Source: JBOCEF01 sp047610385
GTDB taxonomy: Bacteria; Pseudomonadota; Alphaproteobacteria; Rhodobacterales; Rhodobacteraceae
Direction of reading: 5' to 3'
Assembly: GCA_047610385.1 (NCBI GenBank)
Contig: JBLGAC010000001.1
Location: forward strand, 124,001-188,000
DNA length: 64,000 nt
The position numbers were made by a program, and so were the translations under genes. The notes below the pieces were generated by a model, which was not told where the DNA came from, ran no database searches, and saw only the letters and a program-made list of their open reading frames with translations. Shown piece after piece: positions 33,720 through 42,706 of the stretch. Numbering within the stretch: the first letter of the stretch is position 1; every line of letters begins with the position of its first letter.

Positions 33720-36542
33720 TTGCTGAGCATCGGCCCCCTCGCCTTCCTCAACCCGTGGCTGTTGACCGCGCTGGTTGCGCTGCCGGCGCTGTGGTGGCTG
33801 CTGCGTGCGACCCCTCCGGCGCCGAAACGGCTGAGCTTTCCCGGCGTGCGGCTGCTGCTGGGCATGCGCGACGAAGAAAAGATGCCCGACCGCACGCCAT
33901 GGTGGCTGCTGCTGCTGCGGCTGGCGATGGTCGCGGCGCTGATCCTGGCGTTTGCGCAGCCAGTGCTGAACCCCGCGCGGCCCTTGGCGCGTGGCGGCGG
34001 GCCTGTGCTGGTGCTGATGGATGGTGGCTGGGCCTCTGCCCCCGATTGGGAGGCGCGGCGCGCCCGTGCGCTGGAGCTGTTGGAGCAGGCCGATCGCGCC
34101 GGACGCACGGCGATTTTTCGTCTGATAGCCGACAAGGCCTTGGCTGAGGACACGATGGTCCCCCGCGCTGCCGCCGACTGGCGCGGTGCCGCCGAAGCTG
34201 CACAGCCCCGCCCCTGGGCGCCCGACCGCGCGGCCTTCGTTGCGCGCATCGAGGCCTTTGCTGCCACCGACGCCGCCAAGGGGCTGGAGGTGGTCTGGCT
34301 GCATGACGGACTGGCGCACACCGGAAATGACGGGCTGGCCGAAACGCTGGCCGATCTTGCGCCTTTGACCATGATCGGGCCTGAACGTCTGGCCCTGGCC
34401 CTGCGCCCGCCGGTTCTGTCGGACGGGCGGCTGCTGGCCACCGCGATCCGCGCGGGAACTGTAGGAGAGCGCCCCGTGTCCGCCGTTGCCATGGGCGCCG
34501 GGCCTGATGGCGGCGAACGCAGGCTGGCGGTCAGCGAAGCGATGTTCGAAGATGGCGACAGACAGGCGAGCCTTGCGTTCGATTTGCCGCTGGAGCTGCG
34601 CAACCAGGTGCAGCGCGTGGCCCTGACCATCGGCGGATCGGCGGGCGGTGCCGCGCTGACCGACGACGCGGTGCGCCGCAAACGCGTGGGCCTGCTGGCG
34701 GGCGCGGCTGAGGACGGCGCGCGACCCCTGACCTCACAGCTCCATTATCTGCATCAGGCGTTGCTCCCCACTGCCGAAGTGCTGGACGGCCAGATCCAGG
34801 ATCTGTTGGAGCGCGGCGCCCATGCCATCGTGTTGGCCGATGTCGGCACCTTCACCGACGACGAACGCGCCGCCCTGACCGCGTGGGTGGAGGCCGGGGG
34901 GCTGCTGATCCGCTTCGCCGGGCCACGCACCGCGCGGGCCGAGGCTGAGCGCAGGTCCATTGACGAAGACCCCCTGCTGCCGGTGCGCCTGCGCGCGGGC
35001 GGGCGGGCCGTGGGCGGTGCCATGAGCTGGGGTGCCCCGCAGCCGATCCGCGGGTTTGCGCCCGACGGGCCGTTTGCGGGCCTTACGGCACCCCCGGACG
35101 TCACCGTGTCAAAACAGGTGATGGCCCAGCCCGGCCCGGACGTGGCGCCGCGCACCATCGCCGCGCTGCAGGACGGCACCCCGCTGGTGACCATGGTCGA
35201 CCGGGGCCTTGGCCGGGTGGTGCTGTTCCACGTCACGGCCAATGCGGAATGGTCGACGCTGCCGCTGTCGGGCCTGTTCGTGCAGATGCTGGAACGGCTC
35301 GCCGTGGCCGCGTCTTCGGGCGGGGCTGAGGCGGCGGCGGCCTTCGCGGATGAAACATGGACGCCGCAGATGTTGCTTGACGGTTTTGGCCGCACGGGGC
35401 GCGCAGCGCGGGCCGCGGGCGTGTCCGGGCGCAGGCTGGCGCAGGGCGGGCCGGGGGCCGATGCGCCGCCGGGGCTTTATACCTCAGGCGATCGCAGCGC
35501 AGCGTTCAACGTGACGGGGCCTGAGACGCGGCTGATCGCGGCGGCGCCACCGCCAGCGCGGGCAGTGGCAGACAGCCTTGGGCGGGCTGAGGAAGAAGAC
35601 CTGAAAGGCGTGCTGCTGGCCGGTGCAGCGCTGCTGTTCGCGCTTGACGCCATTGCGGCGCTGTTTGTGGCCGGGCGGCTGTTCGGCATCGGCGCGCGGG
35701 TCGGGGCGCTGGCGCTGGCCGTCTGCCTTGCCGGAGCGCATGACGGGGCATGGGCGCAGGGCCTTGTGCCCGGCGATCTGCCGCAGACCTCGGATGAACG
35801 CGCGGTGGCGGCCACCAAGGACACGGTGCTGGCCTATGTCATCACCGGGGATCGGGATGTGGACCGGATATCGGCCGCAGGCCTGACCGGCCTGTCGCGC
35901 GTGCTGGCCAGCCGCACGGCGGTAGAGCCCGCGGACCCGATCGGCGTCAATCTGGAAACCGATGAACTGGCCTTCTACCCAATGCTCTATTGGCCGGTGA
36001 CGGAAGGGATGCGCACCCCCTCGGACGCCGCTTATGCGCGGCTGAATGCGTTCACGCGCACCGGCGGGATGATCGTGTTCGACACCCGCGACGCGCATCT
36101 GGCGGGGGGCCTGGGGTCGGGCACGCCTGAGGGCCGCACGCTGCGGCGCCTCGCGGCCCCGCTGGACCTGCCCCCGCTGGAGCCGACGCCCCAGGATCAT
36201 GTGCTGACGCGCACGTTTTATCTGCTCAACGATTTTCCCGGTCGCTGGACGGGGGGGGAGACGTGGCTTGAGGCGTCCTCGGACGCTGAGGAGGAGGAGG
36301 GGCGGCCGTTTCGCAACCTCAATGACGGGGTGACGCCGGTGATCATCGGGGCCAATGACTGGGCCGCCGCATGGGCGGTGGATGATGCGGGCGCCTTCCT
36401 GATGCCGGTTGGGCGCGATGGGCTGCGCCAGCGCGAAATGGCGTTCCGCTTCGGGGTAAATCTGGTGATGTACGTGCTGACCGGCAGCTACAAATCGGAC
36501 CAGGTGCATGTGCCCGCCTTGTTGGAGCGTTTGGGCAACTGA
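33720..36542 (+). CDS. Large membrane protein with BatA-like N-terminus and DUF4159 C-terminus
   Basis: About 940 residues. The N-terminus has two membrane helices flanking LSFPGVRLLLGMRDEEKMP, the BatA/aerotolerance-regulator pattern. A large periplasmic part and an internal helix pair near residue 640 follow. The C-terminal 220 residues form a DUF4159 domain with ELAFYPMLYWP, GGMIVFDTRDA and HVLTRTFYLLNDFPGRW. The start is a TTG at 33720 with GGAG seven bases upstream; no ATG exists before the first helix, and the open frame to the left overlaps the DUF58 gene. The function of the operon is unknown, probably envelope maturation. Confidence 0.85.
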   Translation: MLSIGPLAFLNPWLLTALVALPALWWLLRATPPAPKRLSFPGVRLLLGMRDEEKMPDRTPWWLLLLRLAMVAALILAFAQPVLNPARPLARGGGPVLVLMDGGWASAPDWEARRARALELLEQADRAGRTAIFRLIADKALAEDTMVPRAAADWRGAAEAAQPRPWAPDRAAFVARIEAFAATDAAKGLEVVWLHDGLAHTGNDGLAETLADLAPLTMIGPERLALALRPPVLSDGRLLATAIRAGTVGERPVSAVAMGAGPDGGERRLAVSEAMFEDGDRQASLAFDLPLELRNQVQRVALTIGGSAGGAALTDDAVRRKRVGLLAGAAEDGARPLTSQLHYLHQALLPTAEVLDGQIQDLLERGAHAIVLADVGTFTDDERAALTAWVEAGGLLIRFAGPRTARAEAERRSIDEDPLLPVRLRAGGRAVGGAMSWGAPQPIRGFAPDGPFAGLTAPPDVTVSKQVMAQPGPDVAPRTIAALQDGTPLVTMVDRGLGRVVLFHVTANAEWSTLPLSGLFVQMLERLAVAASSGGAEAAAAFADETWTPQMLLDGFGRTGRAARAAGVSGRRLAQGGPGADAPPGLYTSGDRSAAFNVTGPETRLIAAAPPPARAVADSLGRAEEEDLKGVLLAGAALLFALDAIAALFVAGRLFGIGARVGALALAVCLAGAHDGAWAQGLVPGDLPQTSDERAVAATKDTVLAYVITGDRDVDRISAAGLTGLSRVLASRTAVEPADPIGVNLETDELAFYPMLYWPVTEGMRTPSDAAYARLNAFTRTGGMIVFDTRDAHLAGGLGSGTPEGRTLRRLAAPLDLPPLEPTPQDHVLTRTFYLLNDFPGRWTGGETWLEASSDAEEEEGRPFRNLNDGVTPVIIGANDWAAAWAVDDAGAFLMPVGRDGLRQREMAFRFGVNLVMYVLTGSYKSDQVHVPALLERLGN

Positions 36543-36589
36543 GGCCCCTCGGCACAGCAGCGGGCCTGGGCTGCGCCTTTGGCCGGGCG

Positions 36590-36624
36590 GCCGCCCTTGG
36601 GGGCATCGAACCCCCAAGGGCGGC
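36590..36624 (+). repeat. Perfect 14-bp hairpin in the operon spacer
   Basis: GCCGCCCTTGGGGG at 36590-36603 pairs perfectly with 36611-36624 around the loop CATCGAA. There is no U-run. The loop sequence recurs in the hairpin at 46810-46844. It lies between the two large membrane-protein genes and could attenuate or protect the message. Confidence 0.8.
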
Positions 36625-36743
36625 GCGGGCAAGGGCCCGCAGGCGCGCCGATCCGGGCGGTGCATAGGTGGTGAGGGCGGTCCAGCCGGGCCGCATTGAT
36701 AGTGCGAAAGGCGCGTTTTGCGCCGCGAAGGACAGGAATGCTC

Positions 36744-38834
36744 ATGAGCGCTGCGCTCGAATTCTCTCCGCTGCTGCCGCTGCCGCTGATCTTGGCACTT
36801 GCCGCCCTTCTGGGCGCTGCGGCGCTGGTGACGCTGTGGCGCGGATCCCCCGGCTGGGCGCTGCGGGCGTTGGCCGGGCTGGCGGTGCTGGCCGCCCTGG
36901 CCGGGCCAAGCCTGAAGCAGGAATTGCGCGACCCGCTGCCGGACATCGCGTTTCTGGTGGTGGATGAAAGCGCGTCAAACCGCGTTGATGGGCGCGACGC
37001 GCGCACGGTGCTGTCAGCCGAAGAAATGGTGCAGGCGTTGGCGCGCCTTGGCGCCGATCCGGACGCGCCGCTGGAATGGCGGGTGGTGCGCGTGGGCGAT
37101 GCCGTGGGCGTCGCGAATGCCGACAAGGGCACCCGCCTGCTGACCGCGCTGGAAGGCGCCGCCGCCGAGGTCGCGCCCGACCGCATCGCCGGTGCCATTC
37201 TGCTGACCGACGGGCAGGCCCATGACGCGGACCGGCTGGCGACCTTCCCCGCCCCCGTCCATGTGCTGCTGACCGGGCGCGAGGGCGAATGGGACCGCCG
37301 CCTGGTGTTGGAAACCGCCCCCGCCTTTGGGCTGGTGGGTGAGACGGTGCAGCTGAGCTTTCGCGTCGAAATGCTGGGCACGCCCCCGCCGGGTGCCGAT
37401 GCCAGCGCCCGCGTTGAGATCCTGATCGACGGCGCCAGCGCCTTGTCACAGCCGATCCCCGTGGGGCGCCCCGTCACGCTGGCGCTGCCGGTGAACCATG
37501 GCGGCGCCAACGTGGTGTCCGTGTCGATCCCCGCCGCTGACGGCGAATTGACTGAGCGCAACAACGCCGCCGTCTTCACCATCAACGGCGTGCGCGACCG
37601 CCTGCGCGTGCTGCTGGTCAGCGGCGAACCCCATCCCGGAGAGCGCACCTGGCGCAACCTGCTGAAAGCCGATCCGTCGGTCGATCTGGTGCATTTCACC
37701 ATTCTGCGCCCGCCAAACAAACAAGATGGCGTGCCGGTGTTTGAGCTGTCCTTGATCAGCTTTCCAACCCGCGAATTGTTCATGCAAAAGATCGATGAAT
37801 TCGATCTGATCATATTTGACCGCTACCGCCGCCGCGGCGTGCTGCCCAACGCCTATATTGAAAACGTCGCGCGCTATGTGCGCGATGGCGGCGCGGTGCT
37901 GGTTGCGTCGGGTCCCGCCTTTGCTGGGGTCGAAAGCCTGTGGCGCACGCCGCTGCGCGACATCCTGCCCGGCACCCCCACCCCACGGGTTATTGAGCGC
38001 GGGTTCCTGCCGGAAATCACGCCGCTTGGCCTGCGCCATCCGGTCACCGCCGGGCTGATGCCGCCCACGGCTGAGGGCGTCGCCCCCTGGGGCCGCTGGT
38101 TCCGGATGGTGGAGATGGAGCAAGCCTCCGGCCAATCAGTGATGTCGGGCGCGGGGTCACCGCTTTTGATCCTTGACCGGGTGGGCAAGGGCCGCGTGGC
38201 GATGCTGGCATCGGACCATGCGTGGCTGTGGTCGCGCGGCTTCGAAGGCGGCGGGCCGCAGGCGGAACTGCTGCGCCGCCTCGCCCATTGGCTGATGAAG
38301 GAACCTGAGCTTGAGGAAGAAGCGCTGGTGGCTGAGGTGTCAGGCGCCGAGATCGCCGTGACCAGACGATCCGTCTCCGATGTGCCCGCGGGGCTGACCG
38401 CCACGTCGCCCTCGGGGGTGTCGACGCGCATCGCCTATACCGAAATCGCACCGGGCCGCTGGACCGCGAGCGTCGCCGCTGAGGAGCAGGGCCTGTGGCG
38501 CCTGTCGGACGGCGCGCTGTCTGCGGTCGCGGCGGTCGGCCCGCCTGCGCCCAAGGAATTTGAGAACCCGATTTCATCGCCCCTGCCTTTGGCCGCACTG
38601 GTGGCCGCGACAGGCGGCGGCGCGATGCGGGTCGGGGATGACGCCGAAAACCTGCCCGCCCTGCGGCGGGTGCGCGACGGGCGCGTGTCATCCGGGCGCG
38701 GCTGGATCGGGCTGGCGCGGCGCGAGGCCTATGCCGTGCGCGACGTGTCGCTGACCCCGCTGGCGCCGGGCTGGCTGATGCTGATGCTCGCAGCGCTCCT
38801 CTCGCTCGGCGCCTGGCGGGTTGAGGGCAGATAG
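36744..38834 (+). CDS. Membrane protein with VWA-like and glutamine-amidotransferase-like domains
   Basis: About 696 residues. Two N-terminal helices are followed by a VWA-like region (IAFLVVDESAS), an immunoglobulin-like part, and a class I glutaminase-like fold from about residue 290 with LLVSGEPHPGERTWRNLL and DGGAVLVASGPAF. The catalytic Cys of true amidotransferases is not visible, so this domain is probably structural. One helix lies near the C-terminus. ATG 36744 (AGGA upstream) or 36738 starts it. It is the last gene of the MoxR-DUF58 operon, and this composition matches homologous operons. Confidence 0.85.
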   Translation: MSAALEFSPLLPLPLILALAALLGAAALVTLWRGSPGWALRALAGLAVLAALAGPSLKQELRDPLPDIAFLVVDESASNRVDGRDARTVLSAEEMVQALARLGADPDAPLEWRVVRVGDAVGVANADKGTRLLTALEGAAAEVAPDRIAGAILLTDGQAHDADRLATFPAPVHVLLTGREGEWDRRLVLETAPAFGLVGETVQLSFRVEMLGTPPPGADASARVEILIDGASALSQPIPVGRPVTLALPVNHGGANVVSVSIPAADGELTERNNAAVFTINGVRDRLRVLLVSGEPHPGERTWRNLLKADPSVDLVHFTILRPPNKQDGVPVFELSLISFPTRELFMQKIDEFDLIIFDRYRRRGVLPNAYIENVARYVRDGGAVLVASGPAFAGVESLWRTPLRDILPGTPTPRVIERGFLPEITPLGLRHPVTAGLMPPTAEGVAPWGRWFRMVEMEQASGQSVMSGAGSPLLILDRVGKGRVAMLASDHAWLWSRGFEGGGPQAELLRRLAHWLMKEPELEEEALVAEVSGAEIAVTRRSVSDVPAGLTATSPSGVSTRIAYTEIAPGRWTASVAAEEQGLWRLSDGALSAVAAVGPPAPKEFENPISSPLPLAALVAATGGGAMRVGDDAENLPALRRVRDGRVSSGRGWIGLARREAYAVRDVSLTPLAPGWLMLMLAALLSLGAWRVEGR

Positions 38835-38907
38835 CCATTCCCGTGGCGGGCGAGGCAGGGGCGGCCCTGCGTGAAGGAGGGTGCTCCGCCGCAGCCTGCG
38901 CAGGTAA

Positions 38908-38956
38908 AAGGGGTGCAGGGCGGGCCAGATGCGGACCCGAAGGGGCCGCGATGGGC
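38908..38956 (+). repeat. Dispersed intergenic repeat, copy B
   Basis: The 35 bases at 38922-38956 are identical to 30783-30817, with extended similarity to the left. It lies between the end of the MoxR operon and the converging GNAT gene, the same kind of position as copy A. Confidence 0.85.
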
Positions 38957-38976
38957 AGCGCTGCGCCCCGGCCTGT

Positions 38977-39495
38977 TCAATCAGTCCAGCGATGCACCAT
39001 GCCTGCCACCCCAGCCATGGCGCCGTCTTCCAGTTCACGCGCCAGAATGCGGTTGGGGTTGGTGGGGGGCGGAAACTCTACGCCCTTGGCCGGTTCGCGC
39101 AGGAACCCGAAGCGGCGGTAATAGGGCTCATCGCCCACCAGGATCACGCGCGTCCAGCCCAGATCGCGGGCTTGCTCCATCACCGCGTCCATCAAAATTG
39201 CGCCCAGCCCTTCGCCTTGCCGCGTCGGGTGCACTGCGATCGGGCCCAGCAGCAGCGACGCAATCCCACCCGCACCGGTGTCTTTGTGACCGCCCACACG
39301 GATCGGCCAGATGCGGATCGCGGCCACCACAGCATCGTAATCGTCGCGGATCAGCAGGCACAGCTCAGCCACCGGATCCACCCCCTCGCGCAGCCGGTAG
39401 GAGCTGAGCGCGGTGCGGCCCGGCGCGAAGGCCAGGTCATAGAGCAGCTCCACCTCGTGAAGATCTGCCGGGGTTTCGCTAAGGATCCGGAACAT
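38977..39495 (-). CDS. GNAT-family N-acetyltransferase
   Basis: A 172-residue acetyltransferase with the GNAT acetyl-CoA loop in LGPIAVHPTRQGEGLGAILM (residues about 83-102) and the C-terminal VGDEPYYRRFGF. It resembles the YhbS-type group. The ATG at 39495 was chosen because residues encoded upstream are low in complexity. The substrate is unknown. The flavin reductase gene is divergent from it. Confidence 0.87.
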   Translation of the reverse strand: MFRILSETPADLHEVELLYDLAFAPGRTALSSYRLREGVDPVAELCLLIRDDYDAVVAAIRIWPIRVGGHKDTGAGGIASLLLGPIAVHPTRQGEGLGAILMDAVMEQARDLGWTRVILVGDEPYYRRFGFLREPAKGVEFPPPTNPNRILARELEDGAMAGVAGMVHRWTD

Positions 39496-39776
39496 GGGCG
39501 GGCGGCAAGGCTCCGGCGCAGCGCCGGCGCGGGGGCCGGAGTGTTGAGGCATGCGCCCATAATGGGCAGCGAAACGTCGTGGCACCCGCCCCGACCTGCG
39601 CAAAACAGGCGCGGGAACCAGCGTTACGTCTCTTATAGACCACCCGCTGCCGCCCTGCACAGACCCAACTGCCGCCCCCGCTTCCGCACCGCGGTGCCCG
39701 GCATGGTGGCGCAGCCCCCACGCGCGGCCTACAACCCCGGCAGCTTCCTGCGCCATGACCTTGAAAAGGACCCACC

Positions 39777-40409
39777 ATGAGATATCGCGTCGAAGACGGC
39801 CACGGCCTGCCGCACAACCCGTTCAAGGCGATCGTCTCGCCGCGCCCGATCGGCTGGATTTCGTCGCTCGACGCCGCGGGTCGCCCGAACCTAGCGCCGT
39901 ATTCGTTTTTCAACGCGATCTCCGACGACCCGCCCATGGTGATGTTTTCATCCTTGGGCCGCAAAATCGGCATTGATGAACCCAAGGACAGCGTCGAAAA
40001 TATCGAAGCGACCAAGGAATTCGTCGTCAACATCGTCTCGTTCGATCTGCGTGATGCAATGAACATATCATCGGGCGGTTATGGGGCGGGCGAGGATGAA
40101 TTCGCCCATGCCGGGCTGACCAAAGCGCCCTCGCTGATCGTGAAGCCCCCTTTCGTGGCTGAGGCGCCCGCCGCGCTGGAATGCGTGCTGCACGACATCA
40201 TCGAACTGCCGGGCAGCGTCGATGGTCTGGCCAATCGCATGGTGCTGGGCCGCGTGGTGGCGGTGCACATCCGCGATGAATTCCTTGTGGACGGCTACCT
40301 TGACGTCACGCGCTATCGGCCGCTGACCCGCTGCGGTTACAAACACTACGCCGCCCTGACCGAGGTGTTCGAGATGACCCGCCCCAAAGGCGGCGACGCC
40401 GAAGCCTGA
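39777..40409 (+). CDS. Flavin reductase-like FMN-binding protein
   Basis: A 210-residue split-barrel flavoprotein. The N-terminal PFKAIVSPRPIGWISSLD and PNLAPYSFFNAIS are the FMN-binding signature of the flavin-reductase-like family (DIM6/NTAB type). GRVVAVHI and the YKHY segment near the C-terminus match the same group. Members reduce flavin or act as oxidoreductases; no partner monooxygenase is adjacent, so the role is open. The ATG at 39777 is preceded by only a weak AGGA. Confidence 0.88.
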   Translation: MRYRVEDGHGLPHNPFKAIVSPRPIGWISSLDAAGRPNLAPYSFFNAISDDPPMVMFSSLGRKIGIDEPKDSVENIEATKEFVVNIVSFDLRDAMNISSGGYGAGEDEFAHAGLTKAPSLIVKPPFVAEAPAALECVLHDIIELPGSVDGLANRMVLGRVVAVHIRDEFLVDGYLDVTRYRPLTRCGYKHYAALTEVFEMTRPKGGDAEA

Positions 40410-41227
40410 CGACACTGGCCCCGGGTCCGTTCGGCCCGGGGCCGAAATCGCGGGCGATTCTTTTTGCGTGGCGATTCTTTTTGCGTGGCGGTGGCGATTG
40501 GCCTGCGCGATTGGCCTGAATTGCGGCACACCCGCCACAAAGGCAGGTATTTTGGGGCCGCGATGTACACCGCCTGTATATGATATACAAAAATAAACCA
40601 TAATAACTCGCCTAATGGATAAGCTTATCATTCAATAAATCAGGTTTATACCTGTTTACTTCGATAACCCGACGACATTCACCAATCAAAAACCAGTATC
40701 TGGCCATATTGTTCGTGTCGGGAGACGAGGGCGGCTGGGTGGCGCCCCCCGATCCTGGCAGGAGGCGGCGCAGACCACGTATCGGTCCAACCCGCCTCCC
40801 CGCCGGTCTAGAGCAGCGCCAGCCGCGCCGGATCGGCAGCGGAGTAAAGCAGGGCCCGCGCGTTGTTGCAGGCCGAGTGTAAAGCGTAAGCGTAAGCGTA
40901 AGTGTTCCCGGATCGGTCGGTTGGATCGTCCAAGCCAATTGCCACGTCGCCGAGCAAGCTATGAAAGATGTGCCACCTTTCCCGTCCGGGTTTCGCGACC
41001 CGGACGGGGGCCTGCCTTTCAGCGCCGCAGCGTAAGCGGCGAAAAGACCAAGCAAGATAACGGCACGGTTCGGCCCTAGGGCCGGGGATGCGCGGCGGCG
41101 TCTGATGCCAGCTTGCCACAGGTGTTCCGCGGCCCGTCCAGCGAAACGCAAACAGCCCGCGCCTGCCGCTCGCGCCCAAAAGGGCGCTGGATGCGCCCCC
41201 AGGGTTTCACGCAGTCAAAGCCGCCGA
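40410..41227. other. Gene-poor patch with repeats and atypical composition
   Basis: About 820 bases without a supported gene. It holds two exact 17-base tandem units (40454-40470, 40471-40487), then two GCGATTGGCCT units. A distinctly AT-rich stretch follows at about 40560-40700. There is a GCGTAA triplet repeat at 40884-40901, a perfect 11-bp hairpin with arms 40981-40991 and 40998-41008, and a 14-base palindrome at 41071-41084. Overlapping minus-strand frames of 123 and 179 codons cross it but look non-coding or decayed. It may be the remains of an inserted element. Confidence 0.55.
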
Positions 41228-42706
41228 TCAGCCTTGCGCGGGCAGCACCGCGCCGGGGTTCAGGATCCCCAAAGGATCCAGCGCGGCCTTTACCGCCCGC
41301 ATCGCTGCCAGCTTGGCCGGATCGCCATAGCGCTGCAGATCGTCGATCTTTAGCCGCCCGATGCCGTGTTCCGCGCTGACGGAGCCACCCGCCTCATGCA
41401 CCAGATCATGGACCGCGCGTTTGATCGCGCCGCGCTGGTGGTCATGATCCGCACGGGTTCTGCCCAGCGCGGGGAAGATATTGTAATGCAGGTTGCCGTC
41501 GCCAAGATGGCCGAAATCATTGATCCGCAGGCTTGGGTCGATGGCGGCGATGGCGGCGTTGGCATCCTCGATGAACGCTGCGATGCGCGAAAGCGGGATC
41601 GACACGTCATGCGACGACACTGACCCCACGCGCCGGTTTGCCTCAGGCAGCAATTCGCGCACCTGCCACATGGCGTCGCGCTGGGACAGGGATGTGGCAA
41701 GCGCGGCGTCCTCGACCAGCCCGGCCTCCATGGCGCTTGCCAGCGCGTCTTCCAGACGGCCTTGCATCGCCGCGCCTTTGGCCCCCGCGACCTCAGTCAG
41801 CACCGCCCATTCGGGGGGGGCGATGGGCAGGCGGGCCTCAGGGCAATGTTCGGCCAGAAAGTCGAACCCCTGCCGGTTCATCAATTCAAACGCCGACACG
41901 GTTTCGGCAAAGTGACCGCGCAGGTGGTGCAGCAGCTTCAGCGCTGCGGCCGGGCCGGGCACGGCGCAGAACGCGGTGGCCGTTTCGGCGGGGCGCGGCA
42001 CCAGCTTCAGCGCCGCGGCAGTGATGATGCCCAGCGTACCTTCGGACCCGATCAGCAGGTGGCGGATGTCATAGCCCGCATTGTCCTTGCGCAGGGTTTT
42101 CAGGCCATGCAGCACGGTGCCGTCAGCCATCACCGCCTCAATGCCGAGGCACAGATCGCGTGCATTGCCGTAGCGCAGCACCTGCACGCCGCCCGCATTG
42201 GTGGCCAGATTACCGCCGATCCGGCACGACCCTTCTGACGCGAGCGACAGTGGGAACAGCCGCCCGACCGCCTCAGCCGCCTTTTGCACGTCGGCCAGCG
42301 TCATGCCTGCTTCGACGATCAGCGCATCTTCTTCTGGCAGCGACGCGCGCACCCGGTTCATGCGGTCAAGCGACAGCAGGATCGGGTCCAGCCCGTCTTC
42401 TTTCACCTGCCCACCGACAAGGCCGGTGCCGCCGCTCCATGGCACGATGCCAACACGGGCGGCGGCGCACAGCTTGACCACCGCGGCGACTTCGTCGGTT
42501 GAGGCAGGGCGCGCCACGATGGCCGCGCGGCCATGCCAGCGCCCGCGCGGTTCTTCCAGCCATGCGGCGGCGTCGGACGCTTCGCGCACCCCCGCGGGGC
42601 CCAGCAGGTCGCGCAGCGCGGTCAGCAACGCGTCGTCAGGGGCGTTCAGGCCCATCGATGCTGTATGGGTCGATGCGTCGGGGGTCGATGCGTCAGGGCC
42701 GGACAT
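41228..42706 (-). CDS. FAD-linked oxidase, D-lactate/glycolate dehydrogenase type
   Basis: A 492-residue flavoprotein. The PCMH-type FAD domain has VPWSGGTGLVGGQ, the EAGMTLADVQ strand and EGSCRIGGNLATNAGG. The C-terminal FAD-oxidase domain ends with FGHLGDGNLHYN and SAEHGIGRLK, diagnostic of the GlcD/DLD/D2HGDH group of 2-hydroxy-acid dehydrogenases. The exact substrate is not visible. ATG 42706 has GGAGAG upstream. A tandem DAST codon repeat lies at its N-terminus. It overlaps the Sua5 gene stop by 14 bases, so the two are co-transcribed. Confidence 0.9.
   Translation of the reverse strand: MSGPDASTPDASTHTASMGLNAPDDALLTALRDLLGPAGVREASDAAAWLEEPRGRWHGRAAIVARPASTDEVAAVVKLCAAARVGIVPWSGGTGLVGGQVKEDGLDPILLSLDRMNRVRASLPEEDALIVEAGMTLADVQKAAEAVGRLFPLSLASEGSCRIGGNLATNAGGVQVLRYGNARDLCLGIEAVMADGTVLHGLKTLRKDNAGYDIRHLLIGSEGTLGIITAAALKLVPRPAETATAFCAVPGPAAALKLLHHLRGHFAETVSAFELMNRQGFDFLAEHCPEARLPIAPPEWAVLTEVAGAKGAAMQGRLEDALASAMEAGLVEDAALATSLSQRDAMWQVRELLPEANRRVGSVSSHDVSIPLSRIAAFIEDANAAIAAIDPSLRINDFGHLGDGNLHYNIFPALGRTRADHDHQRGAIKRAVHDLVHEAGGSVSAEHGIGRLKIDDLQRYGDPAKLAAMRAVKAALDPLGILNPGAVLPAQG

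Noticed and set aside
40411..40440. CCCCGGG/CCCGGGG hairpin after the flavin reductase as a member of the 35-base repeat family
   Set aside because: Only short GC-rich words are shared; the order and spacing of the family blocks are absent.
40612..41179. Minus-strand frames of 179 and 123 codons as a new gene
   Set aside because: They overlap in different frames, run through a microsatellite and hairpins, and have no ribosome site or recognisable domain; kept only as a possible remnant.
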